DNA from: Merdiplasma sp964643295
GTDB taxonomy: Bacteria; Bacillota; Clostridia; Lachnospirales; Lachnospiraceae
Direction: 5' to 3'
DNA length: 64,000 nt
Assembly (NCBI GenBank): GCA_964643295.1
Contig: CAZXSN010000003.1
Location: forward strand, 1-64,000
The notes below the pieces were generated by a model, which saw nothing but the letters and a program-made list of their open reading frames with translations, was not told the DNA's origin and searched no databases. The translations under genes and the position numbers were made by a program. This document shows positions 1 to 8,212 of this stretch, piece after piece; position 1 is the first letter of the stretch, and each line of letters opens with the position of its first letter.

Positions 1-580
1 TGTTGATGACCAGCTTCGCGGTGCCGGCGGTGTTGTAGTTGGACAGCCAGATCAGCCCCTCATACTGCGGGTCGGTTAAATCTGCCCAGTCCTCAGGAAT
101 GGGAAGCCCCATTCTTTCCAGCTCATCCTTGTTGACCATGATGCCCAGGATGCCCTTGTAGATGCCATACCAGAGACCATCCGGGTTCTTGTACTGATCA
201 CCGGTTAAATGCACGGCGTTTGCCGCGTCATACGGCTCCAGAAGACCTTCCGCAGCTACCACGTTGTAGGGATCGGTGGTGCCGCCGAACCAGACATCCG
301 CGGACGGATTGCCGTTCTCCTCCTCGATCTTGGCCTGCACTTCGCCGGTGGACAGACGCTGATAGGAGACCTCAATCCCGAAGAGTTCCTGGAAATGCTC
401 CGCAGCGGCAGCCAGGTAGGGTTCCTCGCAGGAACCGTAGACGACCAGTTCGCCCTCTTCCTGAGCGGCGGCCACGAGTGCCTCGTCAAAGGCGGTCCCC
501 TCCGCCTCTTCTGCCATGACCGGGACGGACGCAGAGCAGCCAATCGCCAGAGCCAGTAAAACAGCTAACTGCTTTTTCAT
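1..580 (-). CDS. ABC transporter iron-type solute-binding protein (3' end outside window)
   Basis: Translating the minus strand from ATG at 578-580 gives a signal peptide (MKKQLAVLLALAIG, then a small-residue cleavage region) followed by an extracellular solute-binding domain. The mature start reads EGELVVYGSCEEPYLAAAAE, and later segments include DVWFGGTTDPYN and a stretch around NYNTAGTAKLVIN, typical of AfuA/FbpA-like family 1 binding proteins for Fe3+ or similar ligands. The protein would be secreted or lipid-anchored and deliver ligand to a membrane permease encoded beyond the left edge. AGGAGGA lies just upstream of the ATG. About 193 residues are visible and the C-terminus is missing. 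Ligand identity is inferred only from family resemblance. Confidence 0.85.
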   Translation of the reverse strand, partial: MKKQLAVLLALAIGCSASVPVMAEEAEGTAFDEALVAAAQEEGELVVYGSCEEPYLAAAAEHFQELFGIEVSYQRLSTGEVQAKIEEENGNPSADVWFGGTTDPYNVVAAEGLLEPYDAANAVHLTGDQYKNPDGLWYGIYKGILGIMVNKDELERMGLPIPEDWADLTDPQYEGLIWLSNYNTAGTAKLVIN

Positions 581-702
581 TGTGTGTTCCTCCTTTTTCA
601 ACTGTGAGATTCGGCAAAGGATTAAGCATAGAAACCGCGGATAAAGTTTCTTTCACTCCCTACTTATCTTTGGTCCTTTTGCCAACCCATTTGCACAGTT
701 CC

Positions 703-731
703 ATTATAATTCCCAGGGCAGGAAATGTCAA
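703..731 (-). promoter_or_regulatory. consensus sigma-A promoter of the binding-protein gene
   Basis: On the minus strand TTGACA (726-731) and TATAAT (703-708) are separated by exactly 17 bases. Both hexamers match the consensus perfectly. The start codon at 580 lies about 120 bases downstream, leaving a fairly long 5' leader in which I recognise no riboswitch. Confidence 0.8.
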
Positions 732-808
732 TAAACCCCAATTTTTTTCTGAAAGAAAATCCATCTTTGTGCGTTTTGCCGGTCAGAAAATGCCTCGGGG
801 AAAGATTG

Positions 809-843
809 TTAAGGCAATCCGCATAACGCGGGCCTTAAAAAAC
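809..843 (-). terminator. weak hairpin after the MmcQ-MGMT gene
   Basis: On the minus strand TTAAGGC…GCCTTAA forms an inverted repeat that begins at the stop codon and is followed by CAATCTTTCC. The T-rich tail is poor, so this is only a possible terminator. Confidence 0.35.
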
Positions 844-1491
844 CCGGAGACTGCCCGCCTCCTCTTCGATCGTGATCCCGTACTTTTTCAGGTCCACCTT
901 TTCTCCCGCCACTTCCACGCCCTCTTCCCTTAACAGTGTTTCCTGCAGGTTTTCTTCGCCAAAGGCGAAGGCGCCGGAAAGCTCCCCTTTGGAATTGACC
1001 ACCCTGTGACACGGCACATCGGCGTCTTGCGGGCACTTATGCAGGGCGTTTCCCACCGCCCGGGCCATCCGCTCATTTCCGGAGAGCCTGGCGATCTGTC
1101 CATAGGTGGCCACTCTGCCCCTGGGGATTTTCTTTACCGCCTCGTAGATCCTTGCTGTCGGATTGTTTCTGATTAAGTCATAGCTTTCCGCGATCATGCG
1201 GTAGATCACGTCATCCGGCACAGTGCCGTCTAAGATGACCGTATTCCAGTGCTCCTTGTTCTGGTGATAGGCGGGCAGGACGGACGGGTAAGCATCACGC
1301 CAGAAATCCCTCCACCGGGGATCTGTTTTTACATTGATCCGCACCTGACCGTCTTTTTCGTATGTCCAAAGAAAGGCCTTCTTTGTGCCCTTTACCCGTA
1401 CCAGCTGCCAGTTGGGATCTGAAAAAGGGGCTTCCTCGTAGGTATCCGCAAAAGAAAGGCCGTAGGCTAAAGCTTCTTCTCTTGTTTTCAC
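835..1491 (-). CDS. MmcQ/YjbR domain fused to O6-alkylguanine-DNA alkyltransferase domain
   Basis: A 218-residue two-domain protein. Residues 1-105 resemble the MmcQ/YjbR family (DNA-binding-like alpha/beta fold; FLWTYEKDGQVRINVK, HWNTVILDG). Residues 110-200 form the C-terminal DNA-binding domain of MGMT/Ogt: a winged helix (RVATYGQIARLSG) and the active-site motif VPCHRVV with the alkyl-accepting cysteine at 161. The cysteine is present, so a functional suicide alkyltransferase is possible rather than an alkyltransferase-like (ATL) protein. The usual N-terminal MGMT domain is absent and the MmcQ module occupies its place. The start is GTG (1489-1491) with GGAAGG nine bases upstream. Role in repair of alkylated DNA is inferred from the motif. 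Confidence 0.85.
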   Translation of the reverse strand: MKTREEALAYGLSFADTYEEAPFSDPNWQLVRVKGTKKAFLWTYEKDGQVRINVKTDPRWRDFWRDAYPSVLPAYHQNKEHWNTVILDGTVPDDVIYRMIAESYDLIRNNPTARIYEAVKKIPRGRVATYGQIARLSGNERMARAVGNALHKCPQDADVPCHRVVNSKGELSGAFAFGEENLQETLLREEGVEVAGEKVDLKKYGITIEEEAGSLRVF

Positions 1492-1620
1492 TGCTGATTT
1501 CCTTCCGTTTGCTTCCTGGCGGTTTCCCGATTCAATCTCATAGAAGTATCAGGAAATCCAACAATTCCCGGCCTTCCCAAGTCAGGGATGATGCCTCGCA
1601 TCTTCCGGGAAGCGCTCATT

Positions 1621-3213
1621 TTAGAATCCTCCTCGAAAGAAGTCCATGGGCCACTCCGAAAGGTACCCTTCCTCCGTGAATTTGACAGCTCTGATTCGGC
1701 TCTCCCCAAGATCGGACTGACACGCCAAAAGCAGTTTTACTTTGGAAGATTCAATTTCTCTTTCGGCGATCAGTTTTCCAAGAGAATTTACCAGGGTTTC
1801 GCTGTGGGTTTCCAACAGAAATTTTATCCCATTGTCTGATGCCGCCATCTTGACGATCTGTTTTAACAGCTGCACCTGCATGTCAGGATGCAGATATGCC
1901 TCAGGCTGCTCGATCACGATCAAAGTTTCCTCCGTAAGGTCTGCACCCTGACATTTCCATAACGTAAGCAGAATGGGAATTACCTGGGAAATCCCAGATC
2001 CGGCATCCGCGGCATTGATGTCGCGCTCACCGCTTTGCACGAAGATGGACAGATGCCCCTCAAAACTTTTTACCTTCAGACGAAACCCAAAAGCTGCCTG
2101 CAGCCATTCATCAAATCTCTTCTTCTCCGCGGGATCCATTCTTTGCAGGATTTCGGGAACATTTTGTCCATGAGGATCCACTTCCATCGTGGAAAGCCCC
2201 TGCTTCCTGAAATATCTTTGATTCAGAGCCCTCTGGGGAGAGAGGTATTTTACGTTCTGAAAATATCGGGAAAGAAACTCATTGCAGTCGTCGATTATCG
2301 AAGGAAGGAAAATCATAAGAAGATATTTGCGAATAAGCGGCTCCTTCTTTTTAAGCTCATCGATCAAAAGCCGGATCTCGCCTCCTGTAAGGCCCTTTGG
2401 ATCCTTCTTTTCCTTACGTTTCTCAGGAGAGAATCCAACCGCGGCGCGATGAATCAGAGGACTGTATTTTTCTATGTCGCTGTATTTTTCGGAGAAATTT
2501 AATCCATGCACAGTCAGACAGCTGTATACCAGAAACGTAAGGCTACGGTCATCTTCTCCGGTTATCTGCATGATCACGCCGCGGATCAGCTCTCCTAAAG
2601 GATTGCTTTCCAGGAAATCTGCCGGACCGGTTTCATATCCAAAGGAAAAATGATTGCTTTCCGGCCTCATAAGATACAAAAGAGAGCGCACGTTGGGGAG
2701 GATCGTGTCACTTTCCTCCTTTTTCCATTTCACTTCCTCACATGGATCATCGTTAATAGAAATATTTACGAAGCCGTCAGCAGAAAAGTCCAGGCATATT
2801 TTCATATCGGCCATGGAAAGAAAAACGGCTTCAACTGACTGCTCTTTGATAAAAAGACCAGCCTTCACCGGAAGGGAAATTTCGTTCTCTCTATCCATTT
2901 TCTGGTTTCCCGTATAACTTTCCCCGTCAGTCAAAAAGCGGACAGGGGCAGAAAAGGCAAATTCGAATATGATTTGCTTTTCATCTGCGAAATCTGATAA
3001 GCTTGTTTGAAAATCTCCAAAGTCCACATATTCGCCGTACCACAGGATTGGCTCAGACAATCTGTTCTCTAAAGTTTGCTTGAACAGAGGAAATGTCTGA
3101 AGCAAAGTGCTTTTTCCGCTGCCGTTTCCGCCGGTGATGAGTGTCAGCGGCTTAAGGTCAATCCATCCGGTATCCCGAAAACACCTTAGATTCTGAATTC
3201 GTATGCTGTCCAT
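1621..3213 (-). CDS. AAA-family ATPase with DUF3696 (OLD/SMC-like)
   Basis: About 530 residues from the chosen ATG (MDSIRIQNLRCF). The N-terminus carries a Walker A (GGNGSGKST, about residues 26-34); the C-terminal half carries an ABC-type signature region (DAGSGISQVIPILL), a Walker B (LIVIEQPEAYLHP) and LLETHSETLVNSL. This is the layout of single-chain SMC/RecF-like ATPases with a C-terminal DUF3696. Such proteins occur alone or in antiphage modules, but no nuclease or other effector is encoded beside this one. An ATG eight codons upstream (3237) is possible; neither start has a good ribosome binding site. Function unknown; a nucleic-acid or defence role is inference. Confidence 0.8.
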   Translation of the reverse strand: MDSIRIQNLRCFRDTGWIDLKPLTLITGGNGSGKSTLLQTFPLFKQTLENRLSEPILWYGEYVDFGDFQTSLSDFADEKQIIFEFAFSAPVRFLTDGESYTGNQKMDRENEISLPVKAGLFIKEQSVEAVFLSMADMKICLDFSADGFVNISINDDPCEEVKWKKEESDTILPNVRSLLYLMRPESNHFSFGYETGPADFLESNPLGELIRGVIMQITGEDDRSLTFLVYSCLTVHGLNFSEKYSDIEKYSPLIHRAAVGFSPEKRKEKKDPKGLTGGEIRLLIDELKKKEPLIRKYLLMIFLPSIIDDCNEFLSRYFQNVKYLSPQRALNQRYFRKQGLSTMEVDPHGQNVPEILQRMDPAEKKRFDEWLQAAFGFRLKVKSFEGHLSIFVQSGERDINAADAGSGISQVIPILLTLWKCQGADLTEETLIVIEQPEAYLHPDMQVQLLKQIVKMAASDNGIKFLLETHSETLVNSLGKLIAEREIESSKVKLLLACQSDLGESRIRAVKFTEEGYLSEWPMDFFRGGF

Positions 3214-3237
3214 ATTGTTTGACTCGCGTTTCTGCAT

Positions 3238-3521
3238 ATCAAAGGTTAAACACCATATATATAATCAATTTGCAAACGATGATTACATTTGCTTTATTGC
3301 CGGACTGCCCGCCAGGTCTTTCCCTGGCGATCGTGAATTACTCGCTCGTTATTCTTTTCATCAGATCAGGTGAAGACAGGAAGTGCCTTTTTGCCGGTGC
3401 GATCTGTATTGTACATGCGTCGGCACGGAAACAAACGCTCCGGAGAGTGTTCACTGCTGCTGATTCGTTGATCAGTTCATTTCCCTTAAGGGACCTGGAG
3501 AACTGCCCCTCGTTTGCATAA
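3238..3521. other. intergenic region, no gene recognised
   Basis: Between the DUF3696 ATPase gene and the tRNA-Ala terminator I see no supported coding sequence. The reading frames here are short, lack ribosome binding sites, and one runs through the tRNA. Confidence 0.5.
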
Positions 3522-3551
3522 AAAGAAAAGCTCTGTAAAAACAGAGCTTCT
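3522..3551 (-). terminator. rho-independent terminator of tRNA-Ala(GGC)
   Basis: On the minus strand GCTCTGT-TTTT-ACAGAGC is a perfect 7-bp stem followed by TTTTCTTTT, directly downstream of the tRNA. Confidence 0.85.
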
Positions 3552-3554
3552 TTC

Positions 3555-3627
3555 TGGAGCATACGGGACTCGAACCCGTGGCCTCCACACTGCCAGTGTG
3601 GCGCGCTCCCAGCTGCGCTAATGCCCC
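3555..3627 (-). tRNA. tRNA-Ala (anticodon GGC)
   Basis: A 73-nt cloverleaf on the minus strand. Acceptor GGGGCAT pairs with ATGCTCC and contains the G3·U70 wobble pair that is the alanine identity element. The D stem is GCGC/GCGC, the anticodon stem CCACA/TGTGG with loop CTGGCAG (anticodon GGC), and the T arm ACGGG-TTCGAGT-CCCGT. The 3' CCA is not encoded. It reads GCC codons (and GCT by wobble). Confidence 0.95.
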
Positions 3628-3777
3628 TCACATGAGTATTATAGCACGGAGACAGGAAAAATCAAGTACTTTTTAATAAAACGTACGTTCGAGGAAAAAT
3701 GGCTTTTCGCAGGTTTCCCAGGCAGGGAATCTGAAGAATTCTCACGCATCAAACGGCATCCAACCAGATAAACGCGG

Positions 3778-3807
3778 AAAAAAGCAGGACGCCTGACAGC
3801 GTCCTGC
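3778..3807 (-). terminator. terminator of the LRR surface-protein gene
   Basis: On the minus strand GCAGGACGC-TGTCAG-GCGTCCTGC (9-bp perfect stem) is followed by TTTTTT, 24 bases past the stop codon at 3832. Confidence 0.9.
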
Positions 3808-3831
3808 CTGATTCATCGGTTTTTGGATTTT

Positions 3832-5592
3832 TTAACTCTCGTCTTCCGGTGCTTCTGCCCCACAGATTGAGCAGTGTTTATGCTTTCCGTCAGCATCCAA
3901 AACCCAGTTGTGGTGTGTTGGCAGAGGAGGAACAATCTTTGTCATCTCCTCGCCGCAGTCATAGCAGGCCCAGGTTTCGCTTCCCTCATCGATGCAGGTA
4001 GCCTCTACGGAGGATTTCAGATACAGGCTGTGTCCTTTCGCGGGAATTGTCTCATTGAGAAGTACCGCTCCGCATACCGTGCAGGTTTGTTTACGGTATC
4101 CGTTCTCCGTGCAGGTGGCTTCTTTCGTCTCCAGTTCGCCGGGCGTATGCGCGACCATCGGCAGCATCTTCCAGTGAGCGACTGCTCCGCATACCGTACA
4201 GATCTGCTCTCTGTATCCGGTCGAGGAACAGGTTGCCGCGGTTTCCTTTACGGTCCAGGTATGCTCTTTCTTGGGAAGCAGTTCTGTTTTGGTGACTTCG
4301 CAGTTCGCACATTTCCAGATGATGTATCCCGTCTTCTCACAGGTGGATTCTTCCCGGGATAGCTCGATGAAGAAATGGTGGCCCGCCGCGCAGGAGGCAT
4401 TTTCCTTTTCCCTTGTCTGGTTTTCCTCCCCTTGCGCAGGCGCGTGGAAAGGAGTTTTCGTCCCTTCCGGAGCGGCAGCCGTCAGGAATTCGTAACTATG
4501 TTCTTCCGGAATGACCGTCTCCGGCTGAGGCGCTTTAGCCTCCTCCTTTGAAGAGGTCTCCTGCTGCGAAGGCGCCTTTGTCTCCTCTTTCTGTTCAGCT
4601 GCTTCCGTCACCCTGGAGGGTTCCTGCGATCCCGTTTCTTTGGGTGTTTCGGTCTCTTTGGCTGCGTCCGCGCCGGATGTCTGCTTTGTGTCTGCCTTTT
4701 TGGGAGTCCCCGCCTGGAAAGTCTTCCTCTCTGTGTTCGAGACGGTCTCGTTCAAGGCGGAACTTAAGTCTTCTGAGGGCGTATCCGGTGTGCTTTCGGC
4801 AGGTTTCGTATCTTTCTGGGTTTGTCCGGCATTCTCAGAAGCTGTTTCCTGCTTTGCAGTCTCCTCTTTTGGATCTTTCGCATCCGGTGTTTCCTGGCTA
4901 TCCGACTCCTTCAAGGCGCTTGGTGCGCTTTGTTCAGTCGTCTTCTTGGCCTTTGAATCTTTCGAATCGTCTGATTCTGCCGTTTCTTTTTCGGTTTGCG
5001 GATCGGCCTTTTCCGTCAGTTTTTCAGTGACAGCTGTCTCTGCCGGTTCTTCCTGGGTTTTTTTCGCTGCCGGTACAATCCTGGAGGCATCTACGCCCAG
5101 CTTCTTCGCATAGTACGAGGGGTCTTTGGCGTCCGGGACGCTTACCACTACCTGCGGATCATCCTTGAGCACGTCTTTGCCGATTTTTTTCAGTTCCGTA
5201 CTGCTGCTTAAGTCTAATTCCGTCAGCTCCGCGCAGCCGGAAAAAGCTTTCTTTCCGATGCTGCGGATGTTTTCACCTGTTGTAACTTTCGTAAGCAGTG
5301 TGCAGTCTTTAAACGCGCAGCCACTGATTGCGGTCACGGCCCATGTAAGGCCGCCCTCTTCGACGGTCCCGGGGATCTCCACTGAGGTGGCCGTCGTATC
5401 CGCGCCAATGACTTTTACGTGTCCTTCTTCTCCCTCCACGGAGACGATCTTGTATGTCAGACCGTCCTGCGTGAATGTGCTTCCCTTTGTCAGAGCCGCA
5501 TCCTCAGCGAACACGGGTTGTGAACACAGGGTCAGTGCCAGTATCAGTGCCAGCATCACGGAAATGCTCTTGCAACATTTCCTGGTTTCCAT
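3832..5592 (-). CDS. secreted BspA-like leucine-rich-repeat protein with C-terminal Cys-pair repeats
   Basis: About 586 residues. The start METRKCC is chosen because AGGAGG lies eight bases upstream; an upstream ATG at 5628 has no such site. A signal peptide (hydrophobic core VMLALILALTL, cleavage near VFAEDA) is followed by a short LRR_5/BspA-type region (about 55-150: AFKDCTLLTKV, AFSGCAELTELDL). Next comes a long disordered Thr/Glu/Lys/Ser-rich linker (about 165-390). The end holds four repeats of about 35 residues, each with C…GY…C..C (CANC, CTVC, CTVC, CYDC), plausibly small metal-binding or beta-hairpin modules, and a final CSIC. No LPxTG or membrane anchor is visible. It is probably an extracellular adhesive or host-interaction protein. 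A c-di-GMP-I aptamer and terminator sit in its leader. Confidence 0.8.
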   Translation of the reverse strand: METRKCCKSISVMLALILALTLCSQPVFAEDAALTKGSTFTQDGLTYKIVSVEGEEGHVKVIGADTTATSVEIPGTVEEGGLTWAVTAISGCAFKDCTLLTKVTTGENIRSIGKKAFSGCAELTELDLSSSTELKKIGKDVLKDDPQVVVSVPDAKDPSYYAKKLGVDASRIVPAAKKTQEEPAETAVTEKLTEKADPQTEKETAESDDSKDSKAKKTTEQSAPSALKESDSQETPDAKDPKEETAKQETASENAGQTQKDTKPAESTPDTPSEDLSSALNETVSNTERKTFQAGTPKKADTKQTSGADAAKETETPKETGSQEPSRVTEAAEQKEETKAPSQQETSSKEEAKAPQPETVIPEEHSYEFLTAAAPEGTKTPFHAPAQGEENQTREKENASCAAGHHFFIELSREESTCEKTGYIIWKCANCEVTKTELLPKKEHTWTVKETAATCSSTGYREQICTVCGAVAHWKMLPMVAHTPGELETKEATCTENGYRKQTCTVCGAVLLNETIPAKGHSLYLKSSVEATCIDEGSETWACYDCGEEMTKIVPPLPTHHNWVLDADGKHKHCSICGAEAPEDES

Positions 5593-5663
5593 CACGATTC
5601 CTCCTTTGCCCTTTCCGGAATACTGCATGCTGTCAGGTACAAAGAGATCGCCGTGCTGTTTGA

Positions 5664-5704
5664 AAAAAAGAAGCCGCCGGTAAAACTTTACCAGTGGCCT
5701 TCAA
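5664..5704 (-). terminator. riboswitch expression-platform terminator
   Basis: On the minus strand, just after the c-di-GMP aptamer, GCC-A-CTGGTAAA pairs with TTTACCGG-C-GGC and is followed by TTCTTTTTTT. The hairpin lies between the aptamer and the start codon at 5592, so it is the likely on/off element. Confidence 0.75.
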
Positions 5705-5727
5705 ACATATCCCCTTCTCCCTGAAAG

Positions 5728-5812
5728 GGAATACGGCAACTGGCTGCCATAGTCTCGAAAGACCTTAGGCCCTTAGCTTTGCGTCCCTGTCTTTTGGCAG
5801 GTTTGCTAAATC
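5728..5812 (-). promoter_or_regulatory. c-di-GMP-I (GEMM-I) riboswitch aptamer
   Basis: The minus strand shows the conserved GEMM-I core in order: TAGCAAACC, a variable stem, GGGACGCAAAGC, GGGCCTAAGG, a GNRA-like capped stem, and ATGGCAGCCAGTTGCC as the receptor helix. These blocks match the known family. It lies between the promoter at 5837-5865 and an intrinsic terminator, upstream of a secreted LRR protein, a common target class for this riboswitch. The direction of control (activation or repression by c-di-GMP) cannot be settled by eye. Confidence 0.9.
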
Positions 5813-5836
5813 TCTAGTTTTTGTGCTTCTGTTTTG

Positions 5837-5865
5837 AGTGTACAACCGCAGTCTGTTTCTGTCAA
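5837..5865 (-). promoter_or_regulatory. sigma-A promoter of the riboswitch-controlled gene
   Basis: TTGACA (5860-5865) and TACACT (5837-5842) on the minus strand with a 17-base spacer. Transcription would start about 15-20 bases before the aptamer. Confidence 0.8.
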
Positions 5866-6407
5866 GCGAAAATTTGGATTTTTTGCGTGTTTCTGCGCAA
5901 TTTTGCGTAAATTGGGGTTACTGGCGGTTTTGAGGATATTTTTATGCTTTTGCGGGTGGGGAGAATTCGGTGATTTTATAAAGAATAGATGATTTTTACG
6001 AATCAACACAAAAGATTGCACAGGAAGACTGTCTCACGATTTGTATTAGGCTGCAAGGAACCGCTTTGTTGATTCCAAGCGGTTCCATGATCTGTGTCGG
6101 ATCCAAAGCAGAAAAGAAATCCTTCGAAGAAAGAGGGCATTGTGCAAATCGCACCAGATCTTATTTCATGAATTAAGGAAAGAACGGCTCCTGTGCGCTT
6201 TCTTTTGAAAGCACTTACAAAGGCAGCGAACGAGGAGATACTCCAAGCAGGAACTACTCCCCACAGTTCTGTCGCGTGGAGTAGACGAAGAGGAAACAGT
6301 TCTTCCTGGATGTGGTCTTGGAAACAGGTTTGTAGGGGAAAGTCTGCCTGTATCCGAAAAGGTTCTTACAAAATGGTATATTTCACTACATTGTATAGAT
6401 TCATTGC
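5866..6407. other. gene-free sequence up to the assembly gap
   Basis: Upstream of the riboswitch promoter I find no reading frame with a ribosome binding site or recognisable product. The minus-strand frame that appears to run across the gap into the TauE-like gene is compositionally unlike it and is not treated as part of that gene. Confidence 0.5.
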
Positions 6408-6417
6408 NNNNNNNNNN
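6408..6417. other. assembly gap (10 N)
   Basis: Ten consecutive N. The TauE-like gene to its right ends abruptly here, so the true sequence and distance across the gap are unknown. Confidence 0.99.
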
Positions 6418-7164
6418 TATGATGATCAGAAGCAGAACACGCAGGAGTTTTTCCACGCCCTGATTATTGAGGCGTCTGGAGATAGCAGATCCAAGGAAGG
6501 CTCCGCCGATACCACCCGCGATCATGCAGAGCAGGTCTATCCATTGAAAAGCGGGGATCGAATGTGTGACCGCCGCGCTGATGATACTGGAGAGCTGGGA
6601 AAAAATGATAATGTATAAGGAGTTCTTCGCAGCTTCTTTCGCTTCCATGGAGAAGAAGAAAAACAGTACAGCGACATTGCTGGTTCCGCCTCCGATTCCC
6701 AGAAAGGAGGAGACGATCCCCAGGAACGTACCGATCACGATGGCGGCTGCAGAACTTTCTACATGCATGGAGGGAAGCTGGTCTTTCTTGCGAACATACA
6801 TATAGACGCCAAACGTGATGATCGTCAGAAATACAGCCTGAATGGCTCCGAGCATACGTTCGCTTTCAAATCCGCTGCGCACCTGTTCAAACATCCATTT
6901 GCCCATCAGACCGCCAAAGACAGCTCCTATGGCCAGAGCAGTACTGGTTTTGAGCCGAAGTTTCACTCCGTCGTTGCGGTTGCGAATCAGGGACACGCAG
7001 GACATGCAAAGCACAGTACATCCTGAACAAAAGCTGACTGTGGATACTGGCAGGATGCCAATCATGTCCAGCACCGGCTTAATGATCACGCCGCCTCCGG
7101 CACCAACCACGGATCCGATGCTGGAGGCAAGGATGCAGACAGTAAACAGAATTACAGAAATCAT
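6418..7164 (-). CDS. TauE/SafE-family anion permease, C-terminus lost in gap
   Basis: About 249 residues are visible from ATG 7162-7164 (AGGTGA upstream). The protein has several hydrophobic segments and the two Gly-rich motifs typical of TauE/SafE exporters: SSIGSVVGAGGGVIIKPVL near the N-terminus and SSFLGIGGGTSNVAVLFFF in the second half. The family exports or imports sulfite, sulfoacetate and related anions. It lies 280 bases downstream of, and codirectional with, the ABC transport operon, which is compatible with sulfonate metabolism. The last one or two transmembrane segments are missing because of the 10-N gap. Confidence 0.85.
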
Positions 7165-7223
7165 GAATTCACCTGCTTTCTAGGGTTGTTCACATATCGT
7201 TGCTTCTCTCCGTCTCACTGGTA

Positions 7224-7237
7224 TGAAAGCGTTTGCT
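7224..7237 (-). promoter_or_regulatory. possible cre/LacI-family operator upstream of TauE-like gene
   Basis: TGAAAGCGTTTGCT (plus strand; minus AGCAAACGCTTTCA) is close to the CcpA cre consensus and lies about 60 bases before the start codon. Its core also resembles the CAAACGTTTG palindrome at 16550. Confidence 0.4.
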
Positions 7238-7295
7238 TCCTCGGACGGCGCATTGGATGCCGGGGTTTACAGCTCTTGTGAATTTTTTAACGGAA

Positions 7296-7324
7296 GACAG
7301 GCCAGCGCAAAACGCTGACCTGTC
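7296..7324 (-). terminator. hairpin downstream of the ABC operon
   Basis: GACAGG-(T)CAGCG-TTTTG-CGCTG-(G)CCTGTC on the minus strand forms an 11-bp interrupted stem about 120 bases past the last ABC gene. The following TCTTCCGTT is only moderately T-rich. Confidence 0.5.
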
Positions 7325-7446
7325 CCGTAGTATGCAATCTTTGCTTTTCCTGAACTGTCCGTTTTGCAGCGGATTCTCACCCCGCTTTCTGAGGATGCTT
7401 TTGCTTATGGGCCTTTACGTATCATCGGCATTTCTTTTTCTTACTC

Positions 7447-8196
7447 TTACCACCACTTGATCTGCTCGGTGATGTGGTTTCGAATCTCAATGAAATCCGG
7501 AGACGATACGTTGCGGGGCCTTGGGATGTCGATCATTACTTCTTCCTTAACCTTTGCGGGTTTGTTCGTGAGGATCAGCACCCGCTCAGCAAGATATACT
7601 GCCTCCTCTATGTTGTGCGTGATAAACACGACGGTAGTTCCCATTTCTTTCCACAGACGGATCACTTCATCCTCCAGATAGAAGCGGAGTTTGATATCCA
7701 TCTGTCCGTACGGTTCGTCCATTAACAGCAGGTCCGGCTGCATGGCAAAGGCGCGTCCGATGATGATGCGCTGCGCTGTTGACACTGAGAGCTGATGAGG
7801 ATAGCTGTTGCGGAACTCTTCCAGGCCCAAGAGCTGAATGATGTTTTCCACTCTTCTTTGAATCTCGTCTTTGGGCAGCTTTTTGATTTCCAGACCGAAC
7901 CGCAGGTTCTTTTCCACAGTCAGCCAGGGCATCGAGGAGGGTTCCTGGAACACGACTGCGATGCTGTGTTTCTTTGGGTCAGCCGGTTCTCCATCGATAT
8001 AAAGTTCCCCTTTCGTGGGCATATAGATTCTGGTCAGAAGATTGAGAAAGGTGGTCTTGCCGCACCCAGTAGGTCCAACTACACAAAGGAATTCCCCTTT
8101 CTTGATATCAAAGGATACATCATCCAGCACAAGCAGGTCGCCGAAATACTTCGTCAGATGCTCCACCCGGACTTTCACGTCCTCCTGTTTTTCCAT
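7447..8196 (-). CDS. ABC transporter ATPase (SsuB/TauB-like) with degenerate signature motif
   Basis: About 249 residues; ATG 8194-8196 follows GGGAGGTG by six bases. Walker A GPTGCGKTT (41-49), Q-loop VVFQ (to 84), Walker B LLLMDEP (156-162) and switch histidine FITHN (H194) are intact. The signature (C-loop) motif reads LSVST (136-140) instead of LSGGQ/M. The family powers uptake of nitrate, sulfonates or taurine. It is the last gene of the block and is paired with a second, different ATPase just upstream. The defect falls on the same composite ATP site as the partner's altered H-loop, suggesting a heterodimer with one non-hydrolysing site. Confidence 0.9.
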   Translation of the reverse strand: MEKQEDVKVRVEHLTKYFGDLLVLDDVSFDIKKGEFLCVVGPTGCGKTTFLNLLTRIYMPTKGELYIDGEPADPKKHSIAVVFQEPSSMPWLTVEKNLRFGLEIKKLPKDEIQRRVENIIQLLGLEEFRNSYPHQLSVSTAQRIIIGRAFAMQPDLLLMDEPYGQMDIKLRFYLEDEVIRLWKEMGTTVVFITHNIEEAVYLAERVLILTNKPAKVKEEVMIDIPRPRNVSSPDFIEIRNHITEQIKWW

Positions 8197-8212
8197 CTTT
8201 AGCACCTCCCGC

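Noticed and set aside
3338..3631. 97-codon minus-strand frame
   Set aside because: It runs through the tRNA-Ala gene and its terminator.
5806..6021. 71-codon minus-strand frame upstream of the LRR gene
   Set aside because: It overlaps the riboswitch and promoter, lacks a ribosome binding site and has a low-complexity Lys/Asn/His composition.
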